The notes: generated by a model not told the origin, from the sequence alone. Positions 43,370-55,970 are shown, counted from the first letter of the stretch. The stretch: DNA of 60,000 nt from Zopfochytrium polystomum (GCA_025765615.1 JAIVFJ010000257.1:1-60000), one strand, 5' to 3'. Numbers and translations: made by a program.

Positions 43370-45216
43370 ATGGCCCCTCACAGGACGGTCCTGCCGCCGC
43401 CGCCCGCCGGCTACACTCGCATCCCGGCGTTCCCGCGCCCGCCGCCCGCCGTCATCGCCGCCTGCATCCGCGACATCGCAGCCGCCCTTGGCGACCCCAC
43501 CCGCGTCTCCACCGCAAAAGACCTGATCGACCGCCGCTCCCACGACACCACCTACCACAAGCCGCACCCGCCCGACGCCGTCGCCTTTGCCAAGTCGGAG
43601 CGCGACATCGCCGCCATCTTGTCCATCTGCAACAGGTGTGCGCCAGTGGGAGGGGGGGCCATCTCTGCCTTTGTGTTGCGTTTTGGGCGTGTCCTCGCTG
43701 ACGATTGTTGTTAGGCACAAGGTCCCGGTGATCCCACTAGCGGGCGGATCATCGATCGAGGCCCATGTGGTGCCCACCGAGGCCGGTGGCATCGTTTTGG
43801 ACATCAACGACATGGACAAGATCGTTGAACTGCACAAGGAGGACCTGGTGACTTCTTTTTTGAATGGGTTTATGATTGTCCTAACGGCCCTCGATCAGGA
43901 CGTGGTCGTGGAGCCGGGAGTCGGATGGATGGATCTGCGCGATATCCTGGAGCCGCAGGGCCTGTTCTTCCCGCCTGATCCAGGCGCTTCGGCTTGCATT
44001 GGTGGGATGTGTGGAACAAACTGTTCGGGAACTCTTGCGTACCGGTACGTCCCGATAGCTTGTGCGATCAAACAACCTTTCATCTGATTTATCCACTAGT
44101 TATGGAACAATGAAGGACAATGTATTGAGTCTACGGGTCGTCCTTGCCGATGGCACCGTGATCAAGACGCGCAGACGGGCGGTTAAATCCAGTGCTGGAT
44201 ACGATCTTACTCGCCTGTTTATCGGCTCTGTAAGTTTTTTGAATGGATAACCAACCGGTGAAGTCGATGTTAAGAAAGCTTCTTCCATAGGAGGGAACCC
44301 TCGGAATCGTGTCGCAAGCCACCCTCCGCCTCCGCCGCTCGCCCTCCCACACCACCGTCGCCATCGCGCAATTCAAAACCCTTCGCGCCGCCGCTGCCGC
44401 CGTCCACAAGCTCGTCCTCTCGGGCACACCCTTCCAGCGCCTCGAGCTCATGGACGCCGTCGCCGTCCGCGCCGTCAACCTCCACGACCTCAACCCAGGC
44501 GAAAAGTCGCCCTTCGCCGACCAGACCACCCTCCTCGCCGAATGCGCCGCCTTCTCCCAACGCGGCATCGACGAGCAGGTCGCCGCCTTCCGAGAAACCG
44601 TCGCCGCCCACGGCGCCGCGGGGACCTCGGTCGCCACGTCCCCCACCGAGGCCGAGCGGCTCTGGAACCTAAGGAAAAAATGCTACTTCTCGGTCCCCGC
44701 CCTCCGCACCCACCCGTCCGTCGTCGTCCCGCCCGGCGCAAAGCCGCCCAAAGTCGGCGTGCTGGTGACCGACGTCGCCGTTCCGATCTCGCGGCTGGGC
44801 GACGCCATGGAGGCCACGGAGATTTTGATCCGCGAGGAAGGGCTGATCGGGCCCATGCTGGTCCACGCCGGCGACGGAAACTGCCACTGCCTGCTGGTGC
44901 TGGACGAGGACGACCCGAGGGAGATTGAGGCCGCGGAGCGCGTGCGGGAGAAGCTGGGCGTGCTGGCCCTGTCGATGGACGGGACTGTTACCGGGGAGCA
45001 CGGGCTCGGGCAGGGCAAGCGGGGGCTGTTTGAAAAGGTAATTTGAATGGGAACTGTACCTCCCCTGAATGCCTAATCCTTTTTTTTTTGTAGGAAGCAG
45101 ATGGCCCCACGTTGGAGTTAATGAAGACCCTGAAGCTCGCCATCGATCCCAACAATATCTTGAACCCGGGCAAAATCTTTGTTCCCGGCGAGTCGAAGAC
45201 GTCTTCTCATCTGTAA
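43370..45216 (+). CDS. D-lactate dehydrogenase (cytochrome), FAD-binding type
   Basis: Oxidises D-lactate to pyruvate, passing electrons to cytochrome c, usually in mitochondria. Exons 43370-43635, 43715-43847, 43899-44044, 44100-44229, 44291-45037 and 45094-45216 sum to 1545 nt, 514 aa, in frame. FAD domain: [68 protein letters not shown] and EGTLGIV. The C-terminal catalytic part has [15 protein letters not shown] and the hallmark [15 protein letters not shown], ending [14 protein letters not shown]. The N-terminus is Pro/Arg-rich without an obvious classic presequence, so localisation is uncertain. Glycolate oxidase and D-2-hydroxyglutarate dehydrogenase are relatives, but the motifs fit LDHD/DLD1 best. 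The ATG lies in a weak AAATACTTCTCTCTTC leader. Confidence 0.9.
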
Positions 45217-45905
45217 CCGTCAGTGAATGGGACGCAATTCTGTTTTAGTTAAACAAGAATGGACGGTTGAATGAGGGGAAAGCCAGAGAGCGAACGAGGG
45301 ACAGCGATCTTGATGAGCTATTGTCGAGGAGGGGACGGAAACGCTCAAGACAGGACTCTCCTTCCTTTTCACGTATTGCACCTTGCAGTTCGTTTCTCCT
45401 TTTTTTTCCCTCTTTTCTTGGGAGTAAAGTCAGATAACATCAGCGACAACCACATTTTTCAGTTCTCTCGCCGCAAGGGAGTGGCGAACGTTCACACGGT
45501 CGTGGCTGGTGTTGCAAGTTAGACGGCCCGCCGTCTCGCTGGACATTCGCGAAGCATATTCAATTCTACGTTACGCACCGCTCGGCCAGGATCCGAGCTT
45601 CGTTTTCCATCAGAACGAAGGAGTACATCGACGCAAACGTGAGAATGCGATTCTTGACTGTGTTCGCTTGCACGAATTTTATTTTATGGACGTGGTGCCA
45701 AGCCCGGTGTCAAAGTTTGGGTCTTTAAAAGTAGGGGCAGTTGACTTGACGAGCGAGCCCTCCACCGATTCGGTGATCCATCGACTTTTTTTTCCTCGAA
45801 TTCATTACAAAGCAAGGACCAAGGCGATGAGACGGACGGTACAAAAGAGAAAGAAACGAAAACAACAGGAAAAATGTAACGAGAACTGCGCAACTCGTCC
45901 GCCAG
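45217..45905. other. Spacer between convergent genes; no gene supported
   Basis: Region between the D-lactate dehydrogenase stop and the stop of the gene on the other strand. A + strand frame (45509-45928) is open, hydrophilic and ends Lys/Arg-rich, but it has no recognised domain and overlaps the end of the opposite gene. Confidence 0.45.
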
Positions 45906-47859
45906 CTAACCCATCCAAAGCGGTTTGAATCCCTCCACGGCTTTGACGCGCCGCCACGGCCACTCGTCCCACTCGTCCGGCAGCACCCACCCCACGTGGT
46001 GGTCGCCCTCGGCCGCGTACACCACGCGCACGGGAACCCGCACCGTCTCGCCCTGCCCGCCCTTGCCGCGGGCCAAAAGCCATCGCCGCCGCCGCCCGGA
46101 CGGTATGGCAGGCGCTAGCGATATTTCGACGCAGTGCGCGAGGTAAAAGTCGCCGTCGCACCAGTCGCCGCGCAGGCCCGCCGTGCCCAGTTGCAGCGTC
46201 GCAACCCCGCTCGACAATGCGGCCCCGCTGCCGCCGTCGCCAAGCACCGAGGCCGCCCACGCCGCGTCGCCATCGGAGTCGCCGCCGTCGGCGGAGTCAC
46301 CCCCCGCCAGCGTCGCCGCATCCTCAAACAGCGCGTCCTCTTCCCCCTCCTCCTCCTCTTCCGCCGGTTCCCCACCAACGTACTCCTCACCGGAACCTTC
46401 GCCGTCACCTGGCTCCCCCGTCCCCGCCCCCTCGCCGCTGCCACGCATCACAATCAGCACCGCCCCCCGCACCAACACGGCCGCCTCTCTTCCTCCCGCC
46501 GCGACCGCCACCACCACCGCCCACAACGCACTCGCGCACCGCCCCGCCCTTGGCTCCGCCCACGTCCGCGACAAACACGGCCATCTCCGGCCGCGCGGCC
46601 GCCGCGGTCGCCGCGTGCCGCGCCCACGCGGGGCTCGCCCCGAACCACTCTGTCGTCTTGCCCGTCGCGGTCCACGCGGCCGGTGGTGGCGCGGACTCCG
46701 CCGCCGCCGCCCGTAAAGAGACGCACGGTCACCGGGAACGTCGTTGTTAAGGACGAAGCGACGACGCGCGGGGCGGTGATTGTGTAGGCGACCGTGCCTG
46801 TCGTGGGTCGTTGCAAGGAAACGGGGCAATGGCGCGATTAGAGGGAAGCGATAAGCGAAATTCTTCATGCGACCAACTCCTTTACACAAATCACACACAC
46901 ACACACACACACACTCACTGCCACACACACCCTACCTCCTGCAATAGTGCCCCTGTGCACGACCAATGGCGTCCTTTCGATCGCCGCGCGGGGCGCGGCG
47001 TGGCGAAGGACGACGACGGCGGACGTCTCGATCTCGCGGACGACGGGCCTGTTGACGATGGCGACGACGCCGTACGACGCGCCGCGCGCGCGGCCGGTTC
47101 CCAGCGCGGCGCCCGTCGTCGCGCTCGGCACCTCGGCAAAGGACGGGCTGAGGGTTGGGAGGATTGGCAGCGAAAAGGGGAAGGATGTGCTGGGGGGATG
47201 GGGGCATGGTTAATGGGGCGACCGAAAAGGACGAAGGTGGAATGGGGCGAGACACTCCCCGCGAGGGGTAGTGTCTCGCCCCATTCCACCGACGAACAGT
47301 CGAACCTCCACACATCTGTACTCGTGACCCATCCCGCATTCGCAACTCCCTCTTACCTCCCCGCCGCCAGCTCCTCCTCGCCGCGGCCCGCGGCGGCCCA
47401 CAGCGTCTCCTCGCACAGCACCTCGGGCGGGCCGTTCTGCATCGGCTCGCGCCGCACCAGCCGCAGCACCACGTTCGAGGCGCGCACCGTCGCACGGCCG
47501 ACGGCGCCGGCTTCCACGTCGACGACGACCCGCCCGCGGATGCGGCCCACGCCGCCGGCGACGGCGGAGGTGGTAGCGGTAGCAGCAGCCCTCCACGAGT
47601 CGTAGGCGCGCCGCGCGGCGCTGCTGTCGCCCCACGCGGGCGGGCGTTGGCGGGACTCGGGGAACTCGAAGACGGGCTGGAGGTGCGGCGAGGAGGAGGA
47701 GGAGGAGGAGGAGGAGGCGGAGGCGGACGGTGCCGTTGTGGGCGGCGAGGGGGTCGCGGTCGTGGTGGTCGAAGACGACGACGACGGGGCGGCGGCGGGG
47801 TCGACCCAGGCGTCAGCGTCAAAGGCGAGCGAGACGCGGGCACGCGAGAGCACACCCAT
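45906..47859 (-). CDS. Uncharacterised protein, possibly arrestin-like
   Basis: Multi-exon gene starting MGVLSRARVSLAFDADAW at ATG 47859. Exon 1 (to about 47357) is Ser/Thr/Pro-rich, then beta-like: GRIRGRVVVDVEAGAV and ASNVVLRLVRRE, with a GGTAAGAG donor. The second exon (about 47155-46948) contains GASYGVVAIVNRPVVREIET and VVVLRHAAP. The next part contains GTVAYTITAPRVVASSLTTT and VTVRLF. The C-terminal exon carries an acidic stretch (EPAEEEEEGEEDALFEDAA) and ends VGWVLPDEWDEWPWRRVKAV. Alternating beta segments of this kind recall arrestin-related trafficking adaptors, but no PxY motif was found and the match is weak. Frame use between 46700 and 46450 is unclear: three frames are open, so an intron or frame change there is unresolved. 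Confidence 0.5.
47236..47290. repeat. Long inverted repeat (hairpin) in an intron
   Basis: Left arm 47236-47260 and right arm 47265-47290 are reverse complements except for one inserted T in the right arm, separated by GCGA. It lies between the first two exons of the arrestin-like gene. Confidence 0.93.
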
Positions 47860-47909
47860 GTTATGTTTCCTTGTTCGCTTTTTTTTTCACTTTTTCATTG
47901 TCCTCCCTG

Positions 47910-47913
47910 AAAA

Positions 47914-47990
<77 letters not shown>

Positions 47991-48055
47991 AGAGACAGAG
48001 AGAGAGAGAGAGAGAGACAGAGAGACAGACAGACAAAAACAAAAGACAGAGAGAG
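47910..48055. repeat. (GA)n microsatellite
   Basis: GA run interrupted by GGAG and by ACAGAC units, directly upstream of the ATG at 47859 on the opposite strand. Confidence 0.93.
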
Positions 48056-48237
48056 ACAACAGCCAAGCCGGAGCAGCCCGGTTTGAGTCGATGATTGGCT
48101 GAGTTCATGCATACACAGATGGTGGTATCAATAATAGTTGCCAGAAAAGGAAAGCGAGGTGGACGAGGTGTCGTTGGTCCTTTTCAAGCTGCAATCGTCG
48201 CTGATGCCAGCAATCACACCTTCATGTGAAGAAAAAG

Positions 48238-48271
<34 letters not shown>
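48238..48271. repeat. A34 homopolymer
   Basis: Uninterrupted run of A flanked by AAAAAG and AGAAAAGG. Comparable in length to the T37 tract at 40944. Confidence 0.93.
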
Positions 48272-48273
<2 letters not shown>

Positions 48274-49303
48274 AAAGGAAAAAAAAAGAAAAGAAAACGT
48301 ACGCAGGATAACCCTGGACGCCTGGAGGGCTCCAACCGTCGTCGCCTCCCCACTGACCTCTAGTTACCTCTCCCCTCCGATGACCCCCTCATCCCACAAA
48401 GTGGCCCCCGCTACAGGTCCCACAACAAGAGAGGAGCTGCTTGGCCCATGAATGAAAAATGCATGGTGGACCACTCAAAGTCTGACGCCTTGGGGCACAG
48501 GCGTAACGGTGCCCTGCTCGCGATGATACGCAAGGGAAGGATAATCGAAGCTCGTGCTGTTGCTGGTCCTGCTATGTGCGCAGTCGCCATGAATGCATCC
48601 AACGAAACAACCGCCGCCGAGTCGAGCTCGGATTTTTGCCCAAACGTGTGCCCCGCGGTGCGCCAGGTCCATAGAGCGCGGTCCCCAACGACGCCATCTG
48701 TAACCGCCAAAAGGCGCCAGCTGCGAATTGATTGTAAGAGTTCAATCTGGTCGGAAGGGACGGCTTGGAGAGTTGGTAGCAAAGTCGGACGCGCGGATAT
48801 TGCCGATAAATTTTATCATGCAGGAAAGGAAGTTTCGAGTTTCGTCCGATTGTCGGGTCCGTCGAGACGGGATAAATATCCAAAGCGACCAGCTCTCTAA
48901 CCAACGAAGACCGAAGGAATCCCCATCGTTGCAAGATAAGAGGCAGAGGGAGTGAAGCCCGCCTTGAGTGAACAAATCATCTGAGAGCACCAAAGAAGGA
49001 GACAACATGAAGATTCCGTTTGATATTTATTCCAAAAGTGCAACCGACGGAATATTCGCAGAGTAATCCCGAGCTTTCCCCAGAGTCAAACTAGCACAAA
49101 ATTTTCAAACCCGGCCGATCCCGCAGCACTGCGGATGGGGCCCACGACTTTTCAGCCCCACGAACTTTCCCCAATTAATTATTTGTGTTTTCTCGTGGAG
49201 GTGCTTTATTTTAAAACCTTCGTATTCGAATGATTGCAAACAGTTGGACCACCAGGCATAAAAGAAAGGTTAACCACCGGTGGAGCCTACCATATCGCAA
49301 GAA

Positions 49304-52300
49304 ATGGCAGCACCGTCGGCCGAGCACGGCCAGGGAACCGCAGTCGACGACCGTACAGAGGGCATTGGTAACGAGCAAGAGCTTGAGCAAGAGGAGCAGA
49401 AAGACAAGCATCGGCAGGAGGACGACTCTGCTCATTCTGCTGCCACCGCCGTCGCCGCCGCCGCCGCCGCCGCCCGAGGTGACTATGCCGCCGCGGAGAC
49501 TCTCGCCCGGTCCCTTAAGCCCATCCGGCACAACTTTGTGTCTTGGCTGTTCATGTCTTGGATGGATTCCCTGATGTGGGCCGGCTTCAAGAAGCCGCTC
49601 CAGTACGAGGTACTCATTTTTATTTAGCTCTCGACTCCTCCTTGGAGGCCCTTCCTTCCCTTTCCTGCCACGACTCCAGTCCGGCTTAAAAAGTTTCCGC
49701 CCCTTGCAGGACTTGCTGGGGATGAAAGAGTCCGACCAAACGGCGTCGCTCTCGAACGTGCTGGACCCGTTTTGGGCTCGCTCGAAAGCCTACCTCGCGG
49801 CAAAGAGCGTCGGCGCGGCCCACACAAAGCTGCCAAAGCCGCCCTCGCTGCTGCGACCCGTTTTCCGCCGCTTTGGCGCCGCGTGGCTCTTCGCCGGTCT
49901 GCTGAAAGCAATCTCGATCGCCGCCCAGCTCGCGATCCCGACGTTCCTGCAGCAAATCATATACTACCTGGACCCGTCGCCCGCCGCGCAGTCCCAGGTG
50001 TTCATGCCGTCCGGCGTCTCGATCGCGCTCGCCATCTTTGCCCTGCAGGCCGCCGCGACGCTGTTTGGGCGATCGTACGAGCAGATTCAGCGGAACATTG
50101 TTGTCAACCTCAGGACGGTGATGGTCGGGGCCATCTACGAGAAGAGCATGAGGCTGTCCGGGGAGGCGGCAAAGACGTTTACACAAGGCCGCATTCTGAA
50201 TATGATCAATGTGGATATTGAAGGTATCATTCGGTTTGCGGACGACGCAGTCAGCATCTTGCTGACACCCGTTCAAGGCAAGTGTGTTGTGTGTTTGCGG
50301 CGGAGTGTGTTTATGTGTGTGTGTGCGCGAGAAGAGAGAGAGAGAGAGAGAGTGTGTGTGTGTGTGTGTACGAGTGTGCGTTTCTGTGTGTGTGTGTGAG
50401 TGAGTCCCCCACGTCAAGTGAAAAAGCTGGCACGAAACAGAACTAAACTCTAAAAACTAATTAAACTTTCCCCGCAGTGGCTGTTGGCGTCACACTGCTC
50501 CACAGGCTCATCGACAACGCCGTCTTCGCGTCCCTTGGAGTGATCGTCCTCACCGTTTCCCTCCAGGGCCTCGTTCTGAAATCCTTGGCGTCGATTCAAA
50601 AGAAGCTGTACGGAGCCAGCGACGCGCGACTGAAGGCCATCCGCGAGTTGCTCTACGGCGTCCGCGCCGTCAAGCTCCACGCCTGGGAGCCCATTTTCCA
50701 CCGACGCATCGAGGGTCTGCGAGAGAACCAGTTGGCCCACTTGAAGAGCTATAACATCGTCTTTATGCTCTCAAACTCGATGGGCAACGTCGGCCCCATG
50801 CTCATGCCCGTCGTCGGCCTTCTCTTGTGGGTGTACCGCTCCGCTCCGAGCCAGTACATGGACCCGGCGGTGGTGTTTCCGGCGTTGTCTCTGTACGAAA
50901 TCCTGTTCTTACCCTTATACCTCTTGCCGACTATTGGAGCGTAAGTATGTCGCGTTTCGCTGGTGGTTGTCGCTGTTTTTGGTGTTTTTTGATGAGTTTC
51001 CGTTCCACAGCTTCTTTGCAAAGGCGAGCGTCTCAATCAGTCGCATCCGCGCCTTTCTCTTTGCGGCCGAGTCGGACCCCCTCAAGACGCTTCCCGCAGA
51101 GAACCCCAGCGATGCAGACGCAGCCGCTATCGCCATTAACGGCGCCTCTTTCAAGTGGGAATCGGTCGTTCCGGACGGCGCCGGGCCGAAAGGCGCCGGC
51201 GACGCCAAAGAGGGCAGCGACGACAAAAAGACGTCCACTGGAGCCGCCAAAGGCTCGAAACCCTCGCTCCGCTGGCCGAAACCGCGCGGGGGCGGAAACG
51301 CGCGCGCAGAAAAAGACGCCGGAGATGTCGACGGCGGCGACGCCGGTGCGGACGCAGCAGGCCCGTTCTTTGAGAACCTGACGCTGCGGATCCCGCGCGG
51401 CAAGCTGACGTGCGTGGTCGGCCCGGTCGGCTCGGGCAAGTCGAGCCTGCTGTCTGCGATCATTGGCGAGATGACGCCCGTGGCGGCGGCGACGACGACT
51501 CCGCCCACGCCGCCGCCGGTCGAGATCCGCGGCAGGATGGCGTACGCGCCGCAGCAGCCGTGGATTGTAACGGACACGGTGGAGGGCAACATCGCGTTTG
51601 CCGGCGGGAGACCGGAGCTCGCGGGCTTGGGCCAGGCGGAGAGGGAGGCGAGGATGGACGCGGCGATCGAGGCCGCGATGCTCAAGGCGGACTTGGCGGC
51701 GCTGTCGGCCGGCAGGAAGACGCTGATCGGGGAGAAGGGCGTTAATTTGAGTGGAGGACAGCAGGCCAGGCTTTCTCTTGGTTAGTGGCGAGGAGGGGAG
51801 GTTGGTCGTTTTGGCAGCCCTGGTGGACTTTCGTACTGACACAATACTTTTTGTGAATCTTATGCAGCTCGAGCGGTCTACGACGATGCGGATATTTACC
51901 TTTTGGTAAGGAGGAATGGGCCATCCCTCACCAATGAAACTGACGAAACACAACAAATCAAACGTAAAACCCTCTCCTTGCCCATTTTAAAAGGATGATC
52001 CGCTGTCCGCCCTCGACACCCGGGTCGGCACGGCCGTTTTTTTCGCGTTGCATCAAAGGCGCCCTCGCCTCCAAAACGGTCGTCCTCGTCACGCACCAGC
52101 TCCACTTCCTGCCGTTCGCCGACCACATCGTTGTGATGCAAAAGGGCCGCGTCGTCGAGGAAGGCAAGTTCGAAGCCCTGGTCGCAAAGCCGGACGGCGC
52201 ACTGTCGGAGATGATGGCGGGCTACGGCGTGCACGGCGGCAAGGATAAGGGCAAGGCGTCTGGGGCCTCGCAGAGCGGTGTGCTGGGAAAAGAGGCGGCA

Positions 52301-54776
52301 CTGGCGGGTGGGGCACACGACGGCGAGGACGCGGAGAAAGAGATCGGCGAGGACGGCGACGACGCCGACGAGGAGGCGTCCGGTGCGGAAGGGCAAGATG
52401 GCAACATCATAAAGGAGGAGGAGCGCGAGACGGGCACCATCAGCAAAAAGGTGTGGCTCAGCTTTTTCAGGGCTGTCGGCGGATGGCCTTTGGTCGCGAC
52501 TATTTTGACCGCTTCGGCCCTCAACCAAGCGGTTGGGGTGGTGACCAGCCAGTGGTTGACGTGGTGGACCGACGGCAAGTTCAACGACAGCCTTGGCCTG
52601 GCTGGGTACACAAAGGTGTATGCTGGGCTCACTGCGGCTACAATCCTTGGCTTGTGTGAGTTCCCTGTCTTTTGTTTTCGGTTCTTGTTCTTATCAGGGC
52701 TTGCGCGATGCCCAGTCACCGTCAGCTTTTTGGCCGTCGCCGGTGGATATACAGCAAGTAAACATTACCACAAAGCCGCGATTTCTCGCCTCATGTACGC
52801 TCCAATGTCGTTTTTCGAGAGCCAGGTAAGCTTCGACGAGCCATTTACGGTAACCAAGGTTTTTAAAGCGCCTTCCAGCCGATCGGCCGAATTTTGAATC
52901 GGCTGAGCCGAGATGTTGATTTCATCGACCAATATCTCTACCTGTTCTACTTCAGCACGATGTTCTACGTGCTCCAGCTGATCGCCCCGTTAATCTTGCT
53001 GGTAATTTACTTTCCAATTCTATTGGGTAAGCGTACTATTATTTACAACACACCAGAAAATGGCGTTGCTAACAGGTTGCAACTCGCACGGGCTGAATAG
53101 CAATCATCGTTCCCATCATGGGTGTTTACTACGTCATCGGCCTCTTCTACAGAACCACCAAACGGGAACTCCGCCGCCTCGAATCAAACTACCGTTCGCC
53201 GCTCAACGCCCACATCTCAGAGACGCTCGCAGGAATCCCGACCATCCGCGCGTTCCAAGCCGAAGACCGCTTTGTCGCGCGCCAACGCGTCCTCACCGAC
53301 CTCTCGAACACGCCGCGATTCCTCAACCTCTGCACGCCCATTTGGGTCGCCATCCGCATCGAGCTGCTGGCTGCGTGCATCACGCTGACCATTTCGCTTC
53401 TTGGCATTTCCGGAAAAGTCAGCCCGTCGTCCATCGGTTTGACGTTGACCTACGCGCTGAGCATTATTGATATTGTCGGCGGACTGGTTCAAAATTACGC
53501 CATGCTGGAATCGGAGGTGCGGGAGGTGTTGGTTAAATTTCTTTCCTTCTAACCAAACGACTGCCGCACACCTGCCGCTCTTCCCCGATAACCACCTGGA
53601 AATGAACAAAAGATGAACTCGGTGGAACGCCTCGAGTATTACTGCACCGAGATCCCAAACGAGGCTGCGAGAGCGCTTCCAACGGACCCAGACCAGTCGT
53701 GGCCCTCTGCAGGTGAAATGGTCTTGTCGGGCCTTGAGGTGCGGTACCCAAGTCGCCCCGACCACGCCGTCCTCAAGAATATTTCGATCAATGTACGAGC
53801 TGGCGAAAAGGTGACAGAACCCCCACTGCCCGACCCACCACGTCCCCTTCCACGCACACACATTGCACACACCCTTTCTTCCCCACAGACCCTCACATCT
53901 CTCGTGATCCTCGTCTCCTTACCCTTACTATTACTTTATCACAGATTGGCGTCGTCGGCCGCACGGGATCGGGCAAGTCGACGCTCCTCTCGGCAGTCTT
54001 CCGCCTGACGGAGCCGACCTCAGGCGTCATCTCCATCGACGGCCGCGCGACGACCGAGTTGGGCCTCGCGACGCTGCGCTCGCGGCTGCAGATCATCACG
54101 CAGGAACCCGTCCTGTTCGCCGGCACGGTCCGCTTCAACCTCGACATCGAGGAGCGCTGCACGGACGCCGAGATCTGGGCCGCGCTCGACGCCGCAGGGT
54201 TGAAGGACGCCGTGGCGGAGATGCCGGGGAAGCTGGATGCGATGGTCGAGGAGGGCGGGAGCAACCTGTCGGTCGGGCAGAGGCAGCTGATGTGCTTGTG
54301 TCGGGCAATGTAAGAGGGGAGCTGGGCGGGTGGTTCTGTGAACTCTGTCCGCCATCCCCTTGCCGTTGGGCTATTTCATTTCAAGTCTGTCTGACGTTCA
54401 AAACACTTCCAACCCGAAACCCCGCCCACCCCACAGCCTCAAAAAGTCCAAACTCCTCTTCCTCGACGAAGCGACGGCCTCCGTCGACGCGGCAGCCGAC
54501 GCGCAGCTGCAGGCGGCGATCCGCGCGCACTTTGCGAACGCCACGGTCGTCTCCGTCGCGCACCGGCTCCACACTGTGGCGGGCTTTGACCGCGTGCTCG
54601 TGCTGGACGGCGGGCGCGTCGCCGAGTTTGACGCGCCAGCCGCGCTGCTGGATAAACCCAAAGACGCCGAGGGGGTCGGCGGAGTGTTTCGGAGCATGGC
54701 GGAGGCGACGGGTAAGGAGAACTTTGAGGCGCTGAGGGACGCCGCGAGGAAGGGATACCACGTCAAGGAGGAATGA
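49304..54776 (+). CDS. ABCC/MRP-type ABC transporter, complete, short form without TMD0
   Basis: Full transporter with two membrane and two nucleotide-binding halves. The start ATG 49304 follows a purine-rich leader; an upstream GTG is not used. Order: acidic/Ala-rich N-terminus, linker ([20 protein letters not shown]), TMD1 (about 49800-50940; [25 protein letters not shown]), NBD1 with Walker [10 protein letters not shown] (about 51430), signature LSGGQQARL (about 51750) and Walker [13 protein letters not shown] (about 51890-52010), His-loop LVTHQLHF (about 52090), an acidic linker, TMD2 (about 52450-53520), and NBD2 with GRTGSGKST (about 53960), LSVGQRQL (about 54270) and [12 protein letters not shown] (about 54460). 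NBD2 has the canonical Glu after Walker B, while NBD1 has Asp, as usual in ABCC. The frame breaks at T7 52037-52043; see findings. An intron (about 50279-50477) carries GT/GA repeats. Confidence 0.9.
50313..50400. repeat. GT/GA microsatellite in ABC transporter intron
   Basis: Mixed GTGTGT and GAGAGA runs inside the intron that separates exons ending near 50278 and starting near 50478. Confidence 0.85.
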
Positions 54777-55970
54777 AGTAAGGTGAATAGTGTTGGTGCA
54801 CCGGGCACAGGGTAACGATTTAATTGAAATCGACTTCTTTTTTTTTTCTTTTTCGTAAGGCCCGGTATGCAAGTCCCTGTTCCTTCCACGACCCCTCTTG
54901 GCTCTACCCCTCATCAGAATTATGTGTTTGTCATGTGCAGTACTACAATAAAATGTGTACGAACCAAAGAAAACAAAACAAGCTTCCCGCACAAACATGT
55001 ACAGGGGGAGGACAAAAGTTTCCAGGCACTTGGCACAGCGGTTGCCTGGAAACTTTTGTCCTCCCCCTGTCCATGTACGTGCGTGTTCTTGATTTGATAA
55101 ATAAAGCTGTTCGCAAGTGTGGAATGGAAAACTCCCCAACCTGGAAAAAAAAAAAGGAAAGGAAAAAAGAAAGGAAAGGAAAAAAAAAAATAAATTTTCG
55201 TCGACAAGGTGAGAGGAACCAGGCATCGGGCGACGCTCGCCCAGCCCTTGCGCACCCTGCCTTCCCCCCTTCCCCCACCATTTGGAGGATAGCCGCCACC
55301 ACCACCGACGTTCTGGACACATGGAGGCTCAGATGGATCGGGCGACGCTGGATCGCATCCTTCCCGATTCATGATCTGCCCCATCTCAGACTCGGGCCGC
55401 CAGCCTCGTTGTGGGGTTGGGCGGGATGGGACAGACAAACCCCATGGCTCGGTCGAAAAGATGTTCCAGGACACCAATGACGAGCGAGTGAACTCCATTC
55501 GCTGTTTAGATATGAAGCAACTGACCAGTGGACCGCACCGCTTCACACCCCCTCATCCCAGCACTCCCCCATAAGCCCCTCTCTTCAAAAGTGTTGAGAT
55601 TTCGCAACCGTATGATCCACAATTAACTGTGGTAAGCAATAGCGGGGAAGGGGCCGCAATTGACGGATATTGACTGATAAAATTTCGACCGCTTCTTTGT
55701 TGTCACATATCTGTAACCATCCAAACTCCTCAACAGTCTCCACTCACCAACTATCTAATCTCCATCGACATTTTCTTGACCATCTTTTTGCACTAATCCA
55801 GAACAAGTTGGAGAATGAATCCACTGCATAAGCACTCTACTCCCAAATTCCTGAGCATCTCCAACTCTCTCTCCACTGAAGCTCTTCTTCAAGCATTAGT
55901 TTACCCTCCCAAATCTAACACTCAAGTGATCTTTGCAGAACCTAATCACTGAGTACGCTTTCGGAGGATA
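54777..55970. other. Intergenic region with hairpin and base-composition change
   Basis: Downstream of the ABC transporter there are AATAAA-like signals (about 54948 and 55098), the long inverted repeat at 54995-55076 and A/G-rich runs at 55145-55195. From about 55570 the sequence becomes visibly more AT-rich, and that composition continues into the NLR-like gene. Its promoter should lie within about 55570-55970. No gene is supported here. Confidence 0.55.
54995..55076. repeat. Long inverted repeat (34-bp arms, hairpin)
   Basis: Left arm 54995-55028 (starting ACATGTACAGGGGGAGGACA) and right arm 55043-55076 are reverse complements with a single mismatch, separated by a 14-nt loop. Pairing continues weakly outside the arms (GCAC on both sides). 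It lies about 220 bp after the ABC transporter stop. Confidence 0.94.

Larger units (their letters stand above)
47860..49303. other. Divergent intergenic region; no gene supported
   Basis: Holds a long GA tract (about 47910-48055) immediately upstream of the - strand gene, an A34 run (48238-48271) and a mixed-sequence stretch to 49303. Two opposed frames (48448-48900 + and 48411-48782 -) are open without any recognised domain; the - strand one has a plausible amino-acid mix and could be a remnant. The T-rich block at 49180-49215 precedes the ABC transporter. Confidence 0.5.

Noticed and set aside
48411..48900. Opposed open frames (123 and 150 codons) upstream of the second ABC transporter
   Set aside because: No recognisable domain, no clear start context, and overlapping frames on both strands. 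A remnant is possible but not supported.
52030..52050. Explaining the ABC transporter frame break by a short intron
   Set aside because: No GT...AG pair of plausible length around the T7 run restores the reading; removing a single T does.
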